From Anaerolineae bacterium (GTDB taxonomy: Bacteria > Chloroflexota > Anaerolineae > B4-G1 > SLSP01), in NCBI GenBank assembly GCA_016927095.1, contig JAFGNI010000100.1, forward strand, positions 1 to 7,614: 7,614 bases of DNA, given 5' to 3'. Of this stretch, positions 1 to 6,424 are shown piece after piece. Below the pieces are notes generated by a model, which had not been told where the DNA came from, did no database searches, and saw only the letters and a list, made by a program, of their open reading frames with translations. The position numbers were made by a program, and so were the translations under genes. Position 1 is the stretch's first letter; each line of letters opens with the position of its first letter.

Positions 1-13
1 GAGGAATCTCAGC

Positions 14-41
14 CTGTCTTGCGGGCGAGATCATCTATAAT
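14..41 (+). promoter_or_regulatory. Candidate sigma-70-type promoter for the nuclease gene
   Basis: A perfect TATAAT lies at 36-41, 32 bases before the GTG start at 74. The best -35 at normal spacing is weak: CTGTCT at 14-19, with a 16-base spacer and about three of six consensus matches. Transcription would begin near 48, giving a leader of about 26 bases that contains the ribosome binding site. The -10 is seen directly; its use as a promoter is inferred. Confidence 0.45.
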
Positions 42-58
42 AGATGTAGAGTCTTGCC

Positions 59-66
59 AGGAGGAG
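59..66 (+). promoter_or_regulatory. Strong ribosome binding site that fixes the GTG start
   Basis: AGGAGGAG at 59-66 is a near-perfect Shine-Dalgarno sequence, 7 bases before the GTG at 74. It supports GTG as the true start. The signal peptide beginning at that codon agrees. Confidence 0.85.
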
Positions 67-73
67 TCTGTCC

Positions 74-3000
74 GTGTCCCGTCGGTCTGCTCGATTGAGC
101 TTTGCCCTACTTGTCATCTCTGTGGGTCTGTGGGGCTGCACCCCCTCTCCGGCGTTGTCGCCGTCTGCGCTGCCGACGTCGGTGCCTAGGCCTGTGTCCC
201 CTGTGGCGACGCCGCCATCGGATGCTCAACCGCTGTCCGCCGGGGTTGATCTTCAGCCAGGACACGTCGTCTTCAGCGAGCTGGTGCCCGGGATTCCAGG
301 CGACAACAACTTCGAGTTCGTTGAGCTCTACAACGCCGGCACGACGCCTGTGGATCTGAGGGGCTGGTCGGTCTGGTATCAACTCAGCGATGCCCAGGAA
401 CCGGAGCGGATCTACCGGTGGTCGCAGACGACAGACATCCCCGGTTATGGGCATGTCCTGCTTGTACGGGAGAAGGCTGACCTCGGGGTGATGCCCGATG
501 GGGTCTACGATACGCCCCTCTTTGAGCAGTGGGGCGGACTGCAATTGCGCGACGCCGAGGACGCTGTGGTCGACGTCCTGGGCTGGGGGAGGGCGCCGGC
601 AGCATTCTATGAGAGTGCTCCTGCACCCACGCCCGCCGGTGGGGCCAGTTTGGAGCGCGCGCCTGGTGGTGCCGAGGGTAACGGCAGCGACACGGACCAA
701 AATGGGACAGACTTCGTCCTCCGCCCCGATCCGTTGCCACAGAACAGCGGCATGGCGATAGCGCCGTTGCCAGACCAGCGACTGGCGATCTCGGCTGTCG
801 CTCTGGATGCTGTAAGGCCTGGGACCGACTTCGAAGTGGCCATCACGGTCGAGAACCTCACCGGGCAGGATCTGGTGGATCTTCAGGTTGAAGTGCCGTT
901 GCCGGAGAACGTGACGCTGGCTGCGATCGATGATGCCCTCGTGACCGAGGGTGACATGGACGAGGTAACGGCGGAGACAACCGCGAGGTGGACGATTCCG
1001 TCGCTGGCGGCTGGTGCGGCGCAGGCGCGGGTGCTGACGGTGCACAGCCCATGGCAGTACGGCACAGTGATCTTCAAGAGCTACAGCGTGTCAGCGCCAG
1101 ATTGGCCCGTGGCAGCCTATGGCCCGCTGCTGTCCGTGGAGATCGCGGGTGGTGCGATCCCCATTGCCACCGCGCGCACCCTGGTGGGGCAGGCGGTGAC
1201 GGTAGAAGGTGTGGCGACGATGTACACCGGTGGGTTTTACGCGGGCAGCACCGGCGCCAAGTTCTACGTGCAGGATGAGACGGGTGGCATCCAAGTTTAC
1301 TGCCCGGGCGGTCAGGGCGAGGTCAGTGTCCGGATGGGCGACCGTGTGCAGGTGTCTGGTCAGATCGAGGCTTACCGCGACGCGCTGGAGCTTGTTCCGG
1401 CGACCTACCCCAACGATGTGACGATCCTGGCGGAGGGCGCCGAGCCTGAGCCTGTGACTGTTCCGATTGCGGACGCGATCAGTGGCGAGGCCCTGCTCGG
1501 AAGCCTGATTCGGGTCGAGGGCACCGTGGGGCGCTTCGAGGAGTTCAGCTACAGCTACGAGGTTGATCTGCTCGGGCCTGAGGGCGACCAGATGCTGGTC
1601 TACATCGACAAAGACACGAGGATGGTCCCTGAGTTCCTGGAGGTGGGCCAGACCTATCGTGTGACCGGCATCAATGAGGTGTACGATGGCACGCGGCAGC
1701 TCCAGCCGCGGGTGGTGAAGGATTTCACCCGGATCTATCCACCCGAACTGATGCTGAGCTTGGTTGCGCAGAACAGCGTGGCACCGGGTGGCTCGGTGAC
1801 CTACACGCTGACTGCCGCCAACTACACAGACGCGCCGCTGACCGATGTTGTGGTCACGGCGCAGCCACCGCTCGGCAGCGTGACCGTAGTATCGGCGTCG
1901 AATGGGCCTCAGGAACGCGGAGATGGATCGCTGGTATGGACGCTCCCTCAACTGGCCGCGGAAGGCGGCGCGGCGACCATGACGTACACGGTGCAAGTGA
2001 GGGACGGCGTGACCGCCGGCAGCTTCACAGCTACGGCGCGCGCCGTGGCGGCGGAGTGGCCCGAGCCAGTGGTGACCGAACCGTGGCGCACCTTCGTGGG
2101 GAGCGGCGTGCCGGTCTGGGCAATCCAAGGTGATAGCGCCCGGTCGCCATTCGCCTTGAGCGAGGCCACGACGATGGGCGTCGTGACGGGCGTCTTCCCG
2201 GAGGAGGGCGGATTCTGGATTCAGTCGCTGCAGCCGGATGGCAATGCCTTGACCTCGGAGGGGCTCTTCGTCGATACCGGATCCTTGGACGTGGCCCTGG
2301 CGGTGGGCGACCGCGTGGAAGTGCGGGGGAAGGTGCGAGAACGCTCCGGGCAGACGCTCTTGCAGGTCGGGGCTCTGGAAGCGATCCACGTCATCACGGG
2401 TCCCTTTGCGCTTCCCCAGCCCGTCCTTCTGGCCCCACCGCGGGATGAGGCGGCTTCCAGAGCCTACTACGAGGCCCTGGAGGGGATGTCGGTCGCGCTG
2501 CGGACACCCGCAGTCGCGGTCGGGCCCACCAATCAATACGGTGAGACGCCCTTGGTGGATCCGGGTTGGGGCATCCAGCGGGTGATGCGCGGGGAGCCGA
2601 AGGGGATGCTGATCTTCGCCGATGATGGCTCCGCGGTGACCCATCTGGACCGCTCCACGCTGCCCTACGCGGCAAAAACCGGCGACCGCGTGGGTGGGCT
2701 GGTGGGACCGCTGGCCTACACCTATGAGAACTACAAGATCCAGCCGGTGATCACTCCCACGGTCATCAGCGAACCCGTGACGCTGCCGGCGTTGATGCCA
2801 GCAGGGCCTGGCAGCTTCAGCATCGCGACCTTCAACGTGGAGAACTTCTTCGATGTGGTGGATCCGCATCCCTCGGATCCGCCGCGGCCTGGGATCCGCG
2901 AGTACGTGACGCAGGTCGAGAAGGCCGCAGCGACACTGGAGGCTATGGGGGCACCGGCGATAGTGGGGTTCCAGGAGGTGGAGAACATCGGCGTCCTGGA

Positions 3001-3646
3001 GGACATCGCCGAGCACCCGGCACTGGCTGCCTACGGCTATCTGCCGGTGCTGGTCGAGGGCTTCGACTCGCGGGGCATTGACGTGGGCTATCTGGTCCGA
3101 GGCGATCAGGCGACGCTGCACGGGGTTAGCCAGCACCCGGCGCCGGAGGGCCTGACCAGCCGGCCGCCGTTGATGATCACCGTGACGGTGCATCTTGATA
3201 GCGGTGACCAGACCGTCGTCGTGCTCAACAACCACTTCCTCTCGATGTCGGGCGGCGAGCTGGCAACGGAGCCGCGGCGGGTTGCACAAGCCGCGTGGAA
3301 CGCCACGCTGGTGCACGGGGTACTGGCTGCGGATCCTGATGCGTACGTTGTGGTATTGGGTGACCTCAACTCCTTCTATGACTCGCCGCCGCTGGATGTG
3401 TTGCGTGAGGCTGGCCTGTCGCACGTCTACGATGCCGTTGGACCGGACCTGCCCTACACCTACATCTACCAAGGGGAATCCGAGACGCTGGACCACATCC
3501 TTGTGTCGCCCTCGCTCTACACGCAGCTCAGTCGCGTCGAGGCGTTGCACGTCAATGCCGACTTTCCGCCGCCGCTGCCCGGCGATACCTCCCCTGAGCA
3601 TCTCTCTGATCATGACCCGCTGGTAGCGGTGTTCGGATCTGAATGA
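74..3646 (+). CDS. Large secreted lipoprotein nuclease (ExeM/NucH-like): lamin-tail, DUF11-like, OB-fold and EEP domains
   Basis: Predicted cell-surface hydrolase of nucleic acids, 1190 residues. Residues 1-22 form a lipoprotein signal (MSRR, hydrophobic core, LWGC with Cys22; Trp at -2 is unusual), followed by a Pro/Ser/Thr/Ala linker to about 60. A lamin-tail domain spans about 64-223, with EFVELYN at 81-87 and the terminal DTDQNGTDF around 206-214. DUF11-like beta-sandwiches lie at about 237-350 and 557-675. OB-fold-like segments lie at about 362-450 (FYVQDETGGIQVY from 397), 462-555 and 690-782. The EEP domain is at about 915-1190: FNVENFF (920-926), QEVEN (967-971), NNHF (1052-1055), GDLN (1096-1099) and SDHDP (1178-1182). 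These match the metal-binding and catalytic positions of the DNase I-like fold, so activity is plausible. No sortase motif is seen; anchoring would be by lipid. It appears to be a single-gene unit with its own promoter. The EEP fold also includes phosphatases, so DNA versus other phosphodiester substrates is not settled. Confidence 0.9.
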   Translation: MSRRSARLSFALLVISVGLWGCTPSPALSPSALPTSVPRPVSPVATPPSDAQPLSAGVDLQPGHVVFSELVPGIPGDNNFEFVELYNAGTTPVDLRGWSVWYQLSDAQEPERIYRWSQTTDIPGYGHVLLVREKADLGVMPDGVYDTPLFEQWGGLQLRDAEDAVVDVLGWGRAPAAFYESAPAPTPAGGASLERAPGGAEGNGSDTDQNGTDFVLRPDPLPQNSGMAIAPLPDQRLAISAVALDAVRPGTDFEVAITVENLTGQDLVDLQVEVPLPENVTLAAIDDALVTEGDMDEVTAETTARWTIPSLAAGAAQARVLTVHSPWQYGTVIFKSYSVSAPDWPVAAYGPLLSVEIAGGAIPIATARTLVGQAVTVEGVATMYTGGFYAGSTGAKFYVQDETGGIQVYCPGGQGEVSVRMGDRVQVSGQIEAYRDALELVPATYPNDVTILAEGAEPEPVTVPIADAISGEALLGSLIRVEGTVGRFEEFSYSYEVDLLGPEGDQMLVYIDKDTRMVPEFLEVGQTYRVTGINEVYDGTRQLQPRVVKDFTRIYPPELMLSLVAQNSVAPGGSVTYTLTAANYTDAPLTDVVVTAQPPLGSVTVVSASNGPQERGDGSLVWTLPQLAAEGGAATMTYTVQVRDGVTAGSFTATARAVAAEWPEPVVTEPWRTFVGSGVPVWAIQGDSARSPFALSEATTMGVVTGVFPEEGGFWIQSLQPDGNALTSEGLFVDTGSLDVALAVGDRVEVRGKVRERSGQTLLQVGALEAIHVITGPFALPQPVLLAPPRDEAASRAYYEALEGMSVALRTPAVAVGPTNQYGETPLVDPGWGIQRVMRGEPKGMLIFADDGSAVTHLDRSTLPYAAKTGDRVGGLVGPLAYTYENYKIQPVITPTVISEPVTLPALMPAGPGSFSIATFNVENFFDVVDPHPSDPPRPGIREYVTQVEKAAATLEAMGAPAIVGFQEVENIGVLEDIAEHPALAAYGYLPVLVEGFDSRGIDVGYLVRGDQATLHGVSQHPAPEGLTSRPPLMITVTVHLDSGDQTVVVLNNHFLSMSGGELATEPRRVAQAAWNATLVHGVLAADPDAYVVVLGDLNSFYDSPPLDVLREAGLSHVYDAVGPDLPYTYIYQGESETLDHILVSPSLYTQLSRVEALHVNADFPPPLPGDTSPEHLSDHDPLVAVFGSE

Positions 3647-3696
3647 AGGAATCAGCGAATAGCAGAATCAGCGAATGACAGAATAGAAGAATGAGC
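3641..3696 (+). repeat. Seven phased GAATNNNN octamer repeats (direct arm)
   Basis: GAAT recurs every 8 bases, without exception, at 3641, 3649, 3657, 3665, 3673, 3681 and 3689. The units read GAATGAAG, GAATCAGC, GAATAGCA, GAATCAGC, GAATGACA, GAATAGAA and GAATGAGC. The 12-mer GAATCAGCGAAT occurs at 3649-3660 and again at 3665-3676. The first unit contains the last Glu codon and TGA stop of the nuclease gene. The units are degenerate at bases 5-8 and fixed at bases 1-4. Confidence 0.9.
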
Positions 3697-3734
3697 TAAG
3701 GGATGCGGCCCAGACGGGCTCGCCGTCCTGACCT

Positions 3735-3758
3735 CCTGATTCGCTCATTCGCTCATTC
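3735..3758 (-). repeat. Three inverted octamer repeats (complementary arm)
   Basis: Read on the minus strand from 3758, the sequence is GAATGAGC, GAATGAGC, GAATCAGG: three more units of the same octamer family in opposite orientation. GCTCATTCT at 3751-3759 pairs perfectly over 9 bases with AGAATGAGC at 3688-3696. Also 3739-3750 pairs with the 12-mer at 3665-3676 with one mismatch. The two arms could fold as a long imperfect hairpin. The loop of about 38 bases (3697-3734) contains a small GC hairpin (GACGG 3713-3717, CCGTC 3723-3727). No T-tract follows, so it is not a standard intrinsic terminator, though it may still end or stabilise the upstream mRNA. Confidence 0.8.
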
Positions 3759-3773
3759 TAATACTGTTGGACC

Positions 3774-3780
3774 TAAGGAG
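3774..3780 (+). promoter_or_regulatory. Ribosome binding site of msrP that decides its start
   Basis: TAAGGAG at 3774-3780 lies 10 bases before the ATG at 3791. An in-frame TTG at 3767 lies upstream of this site and so is an unlikely start. Confidence 0.8.
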
Positions 3781-3790
3781 ACAACATATC

Positions 3791-4798
3791 ATGAAGAAGA
3801 TACGATCCTCGGAGATCACGCCGGAGTACGTCTACATGTCACGGCGCCGGTTTGTGTCAAGTGCGGCGAAGTTGGCGGCTGGCGCAGCGCTCCTGGCGGC
3901 CTGTGGGCCCACTGCAGCGCCACCAGAAGCCCCGTCTGATACACCGACCACAGGGAGCGATCCCACAGCAGTGCCGGACGCCGGTGCCGAAGCGCCAGCC
4001 TCAGCTCCGGAGCCTACCGCAACGGAGATCCAGACCGATGAACTCGGCAACGTCTGGACCCCTTACCGCACCGTTGCTGGCTACAACAACTTCTACGAGT
4101 TCTCGTTGGGAAAGGAAGATGTCTGGGAGAAGGCGCAGGGCTACATCCTGAATCCCTGGACTGTGGAAGTGGGAGGCTTGGTCAACAAACCGAAGACCTA
4201 CGACCTCGATGACCTACGGGCCTTCGAGGTCGAGGAGCGCGTCTACCGGATGCGCTGTGTAGAGGCTTGGTCGATGGTGATCCCGTGGTTGGGCTTCCCG
4301 CTCTCGCGGCTGTTGGCGGAGGTCGAGCCAACATCGGCGGCACGCTTTGTGCGCTTTGAGACGGCGCTGGATGACCTGCAGATGCCCGGCCTCAATCAGC
4401 CCTTTCCCTGGCCCTACGTCGAAGGTCTGCGGCTAGACGAAGCGATGCATGACCTGACGCTCCTGGCGACGGGCCTGTACGGCAAGAACCTGATGATGCA
4501 GAATGGCGCCCCGGTCCGGCTCGTGGTGCCGTGGAAATATGGCATCAAGAGCATTAAGTCGATCGTCAAGATCGACCTGGTCGCGGAGATGCCCACCACC
4601 TTCTGGATGGCTGCAGGCGGGGGGGAATATGGCTTTTGGTCCAATGTGAACCCGGAGGTGCCACACGCGCGCTGGTCCCAGGCCACCGAGCGGCTGATGG
4701 GCGAGGACAAGCGGGTGCCCACGCTTTTTCTGAATGGCTATGCGGAGGAGGTGGCTGATCTCTATGACAACCTCGATGATCCCGAGTGGTACTACTGA
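3791..4798 (+). CDS. msrP: Protein-methionine-sulfoxide reductase catalytic subunit MsrP (YedY), Tat-exported lipoprotein form
   Basis: 335 residues. The family reduces methionine sulfoxide in exported proteins using a molybdopterin cofactor, with electrons from the membrane partner MsrQ. The N-terminus resembles E. coli MsrP (SEITPEYVY), then a twin-arginine motif SRRRFV at 17-22 and a hydrophobic stretch ending in LLAAC, where Cys38 is a lipobox cysteine. A Pro/Ala/Thr/Glu-rich linker (about 39-85) leads to the sulfite-oxidase-like fold: GYNNFYEF (97-104), [11 protein letters not shown] with the Mo-ligand cysteine at Cys156, [22 protein letters not shown] with Trp248-Gly251, and the C-terminal RWSQATER and [10 protein letters not shown] blocks. 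The ATG at 3791 is chosen for its ribosome binding site and family-like N-terminus; an internal ATG at 3836 would lose the conserved N-terminus. The TGA overlaps the msrQ start by one base, so the two are translationally coupled. Identification rests on recalled E. coli sequence and is secure. Confidence 0.96.
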   Translation: MKKIRSSEITPEYVYMSRRRFVSSAAKLAAGAALLAACGPTAAPPEAPSDTPTTGSDPTAVPDAGAEAPASAPEPTATEIQTDELGNVWTPYRTVAGYNNFYEFSLGKEDVWEKAQGYILNPWTVEVGGLVNKPKTYDLDDLRAFEVEERVYRMRCVEAWSMVIPWLGFPLSRLLAEVEPTSAARFVRFETALDDLQMPGLNQPFPWPYVEGLRLDEAMHDLTLLATGLYGKNLMMQNGAPVRLVVPWKYGIKSIKSIVKIDLVAEMPTTFWMAAGGGEYGFWSNVNPEVPHARWSQATERLMGEDKRVPTLFLNGYAEEVADLYDNLDDPEWYY

Positions 4799-5454
4799 TG
4801 GCGGGCGATGAGATGCCAACGCCCCGGCGGGCCAGTCGAAACTGGTTACGGCGCAACTGGCTACGCCTCCTCGTCAACCTGGGCGCGCTGATCCTCTTGG
4901 CGCGCCTGGGTTGGTGGTTGGTGAGTGACCGGTTTGTCTTCGATCCCGTCAAGGAAATCACCATCCGTACCGGGCGGTTGGCGATTGCTTTCCTGCTGCT
5001 TACACTGGCTTGCACGCCCCTGGCGCTGGTCACAGGATGGTCGCGTCTGCGCCGAGCGCGCCGTCCGCTGGGGCTCTGGTCCCTGGGATTCACGGCGCTG
5101 CATTTCCTGACCTTCGCCGGGTGGGACTACCGCTTTGATCCGGCTTTGTTGCGGATCGGGATCTTCGCCCAGTCCTTTGTGCTGGTCGGCTTGGCCACGT
5201 TCGTGATTCTACTGGTGCTTGGGGTAACCTCTTGGCCCAAGCTTCAGCGGCGCCTGGGCCGCAAGTGGCTCTGGATCCAGCGCCTCGTCTATGTGGCGTT
5301 GATCCTCGACGTCTGGCACGTCGTCTGGGCGAAGAAGAACGTGCTGGAGGCTTGGCGCTACATCGCGCCGGCTGCGGTGTTGCTGCTGTTCCGTCTGCCG
5401 CTGGTGCAGCAACTCCTCACGCAAGTGGGTAAGGCACTGCGCCGCAATCCGTAG
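4798..5454 (+). CDS. msrQ: Haem-binding membrane subunit MsrQ (YedZ)
   Basis: 218 residues, an integral membrane b-type cytochrome that passes quinone- or flavin-derived electrons to MsrP. About six hydrophobic segments are visible near 24-42, 61-79, 91-108, 120-142, 158-178 and 186-205. Family landmarks are DPVKEI (49-54), TGR (58-60), RRPLGLW (88-94), LHFLTF with His102, RRLGRKW, RLVY and WHVVW with His174. Ungapped alignment to E. coli MsrQ over the TS...RKLGKHWQQLH block puts Gln161 at the place of E. coli His151, while His102 and His174 match His91 and His164. The start is the ATG overlapping the msrP stop (TGATG). There is no separate ribosome binding site, as expected for coupling; an in-frame GTG at 4786 and ATG at 4813 are less likely starts. 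The N-terminus is Arg-rich (residues 10-23), consistent with the cytoplasmic side. Confidence 0.94.
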   Translation: MAGDEMPTPRRASRNWLRRNWLRLLVNLGALILLARLGWWLVSDRFVFDPVKEITIRTGRLAIAFLLLTLACTPLALVTGWSRLRRARRPLGLWSLGFTALHFLTFAGWDYRFDPALLRIGIFAQSFVLVGLATFVILLVLGVTSWPKLQRRLGRKWLWIQRLVYVALILDVWHVVWAKKNVLEAWRYIAPAAVLLLFRLPLVQQLLTQVGKALRRNP

Positions 5455-5552
5455 CCGATACAGTGTTTGGCCGAAGACGAGAATATTGATCCGTGTAGAT
5501 TCGAGTGGATTCGCGGTTCTAGTCTTGGCGAGCCATCTGAGGCGCTTGTCGC

Positions 5553-5563
5553 AGGGAGCGAGG
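5553..5563 (+). promoter_or_regulatory. Ribosome binding site region of rpiA
   Basis: AGGGAGCGAGG lies 7 bases before the first of two adjacent ATG codons (5571 and 5574). Either ATG could be used; the two differ by one residue. The rest of the 116-base gap after msrQ (5455-5570) shows no convincing promoter or terminator. Confidence 0.6.
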
Positions 5564-5570
5564 CACACTG

Positions 5571-6290
5571 ATGATGACTGAAAAGCAGCTGTCACAGGAT
5601 GATCTCAAACGAATGGCGGGTGAGTACGCCGTGTGCTATGTCACATCGGGGATGGTGGTGGGGTTGGGGCATGGCAGCACGGCGATCCACGCCATCCGCA
5701 AGATTGCCGCGCTGCTCAAGTCTGAGGAGCTCCAGAATATCCGGTGCATTCCGTGTTCGGATGAGGTGGCGCGGACTGCAGAGAGGCTGTGCATACCGCT
5801 CACCACGCTCGAGGCCCATCCTGTGATCGACGTGACGATTGACGGCGCCGACGAGGTGGATCCTGAGGGCAATGTGATCAAGGGCGGGGGTGGGGCGCTG
5901 GTGCGCGAGAAGATCGTTGCGCAGGCGACCCGGCGCGAGATCATCGTCGTTGACGAGAGCAAGCTCTCCCCGGTTCTGGGAACCCAATGGGCCGTGCCGG
6001 TCGCCGTGGTACCCTTTGGTTGGTCGTCACAGACTGCGTACTTGCGCGGGTTGGGAGCAGAGGTCACCCTGCGGACCGCGCCTGATGGCGAACCCGTCAC
6101 CACCGACGAGGGCAACCTGCTCCTTGACTGCGACTTCGGCCCCATCGAGGACCTCGCCGCCCTCGACCGCGCCATGACCGCCCGTGCCGGCATCGTTGGC
6201 CACGGCCTCTTCTTCGGACTCGTATCCGATGTCGTGATCGCCGGGCCGGGCGGGGTGGTGTGCCGGCCGGTTCCCATCCAGTGTACGTAG
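5571..6290 (+). CDS. rpiA: Ribose-5-phosphate isomerase A
   Basis: 239 residues. The cytoplasmic enzyme interconverts ribose-5-phosphate and ribulose-5-phosphate in the non-oxidative pentose phosphate pathway. The phosphate-binding loop reads GLGHGSTA (31-38), the active-site block DGADEVD (91-97), and KGGGGALVREK (104-114). Asp91, Asp94, Lys104 and Glu113 correspond to E. coli Asp81, Asp84, Lys94 and Glu103 with a constant offset of ten, so the catalytic set is complete. GIVGHGLF near the C-terminus matches the family's GxVxxGLF block. Length is slightly above the common 220-230 residues. His34 stands where Thr or Ser is usual in GxGTGSTA. It follows msrQ by 116 bases and is probably a separate unit; nothing links it functionally to its neighbours. 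Confidence 0.95.
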   Translation: MMTEKQLSQDDLKRMAGEYAVCYVTSGMVVGLGHGSTAIHAIRKIAALLKSEELQNIRCIPCSDEVARTAERLCIPLTTLEAHPVIDVTIDGADEVDPEGNVIKGGGGALVREKIVAQATRREIIVVDESKLSPVLGTQWAVPVAVVPFGWSSQTAYLRGLGAEVTLRTAPDGEPVTTDEGNLLLDCDFGPIEDLAALDRAMTARAGIVGHGLFFGLVSDVVIAGPGGVVCRPVPIQCT

Positions 6291-6311
6291 TCTTCCTCGG
6301 GGGCGTTTGGA

Positions 6312-6340
6312 TTGGACTACCGCCTTCCTCGTGGTAGAAT
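6312..6340 (+). promoter_or_regulatory. Promoter candidate with extended -10 upstream of the glycosyltransferase genes
   Basis: TTGGAC at 6312-6317 and TAGAAT at 6335-6340 are separated by exactly 17 bases. TG at 6332-6333 gives an extended -10 (TGGTAGAAT). The -35 keeps only the TTG core. Predicted transcription start is near 6347, about 75 bases before the GT2 ATG. It lies in the 130-base gap after rpiA and faces the glycosyltransferases. Function is inferred from spacing and motif. Confidence 0.6.
6317..6337. repeat. Inverted repeat overlapping the promoter
   Basis: CTACCGC (6317-6323) and GTGGTAG (6331-6337) form a 7-base-pair stem, one pair being G-T, around a 7-base loop. The dyad fills the promoter spacer and enters the -10, a place where a repressor operator would sit. 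It could instead be a weak hairpin at the rpiA mRNA end, but no T-tract follows. The octamer CTTCCTCG occurs at 6292-6299 and again at 6324-6331, inside the loop. Confidence 0.4.
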
Positions 6341-6395
6341 CCATATCCGGCTGGGCGTATCTTAGCTGTCTGTGCAGCGCCCGGACCACGTGATT

Positions 6396-6424
6396 CCAAT
6401 ATGATCGATTGGCGCAACAGATGA
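6396..6424 (+). other. Seven-codon micro-ORF and small dyad at the GT2 start region
   Basis: CCAAT (6396-6400) and ATTGG (6408-6412) form a 5-bp inverted repeat around a 7-base loop. An ATG at 6401 opens a seven-codon frame (MIDWRNR) whose TGA at 6422-6424 overlaps the GT2 ATG at 6421 in the ATGA arrangement. No ribosome binding site precedes it. It could be a leader peptide coupling translation, but chance is a real alternative at this length. Confidence 0.2.

Noticed and set aside
107..1045. A 312-codon minus-strand frame opposite the nuclease N-terminus
   Set aside because: It is rich in Arg and His, with no domain, and lies opposite the lipoprotein signal and lamin-tail domain, which are clearly coding on the plus strand.
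1091..3613. An 840-codon open frame on the minus strand, antisense to the nuclease gene
   Set aside because: Its translation is rich in Arg, His and Gln without any recognisable domain, and it mirrors a secure coding frame. Long antisense frames are expected opposite GC-rich genes with biased third positions.
3713..3727. Intrinsic terminator at the small GC hairpin after the nuclease gene
   Set aside because: The stem is only five base pairs and no T-rich run follows.
3641..3759. CRISPR array reading of the repeats
   Set aside because: Units are 8 bases with no spacers, and part of the array is inverted. There are no cas genes nearby.
3767..3790. TTG start extending MsrP by eight residues
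   Set aside because: The ribosome binding site at 3774-3780 would fall inside the coding region, and the family N-terminus begins at the ATG at 3791.
3703..3939. A 78-codon plus-strand frame covering the repeat loop and the msrP start
   Set aside because: It overlaps msrP in another frame, has no ribosome binding site and shows no family features.
5498..5513. GATTCG direct repeat in the msrQ-rpiA gap as an operator
   Set aside because: Two six-base copies ten bases apart are easily due to chance, and no promoter elements at good spacing were found beside them.
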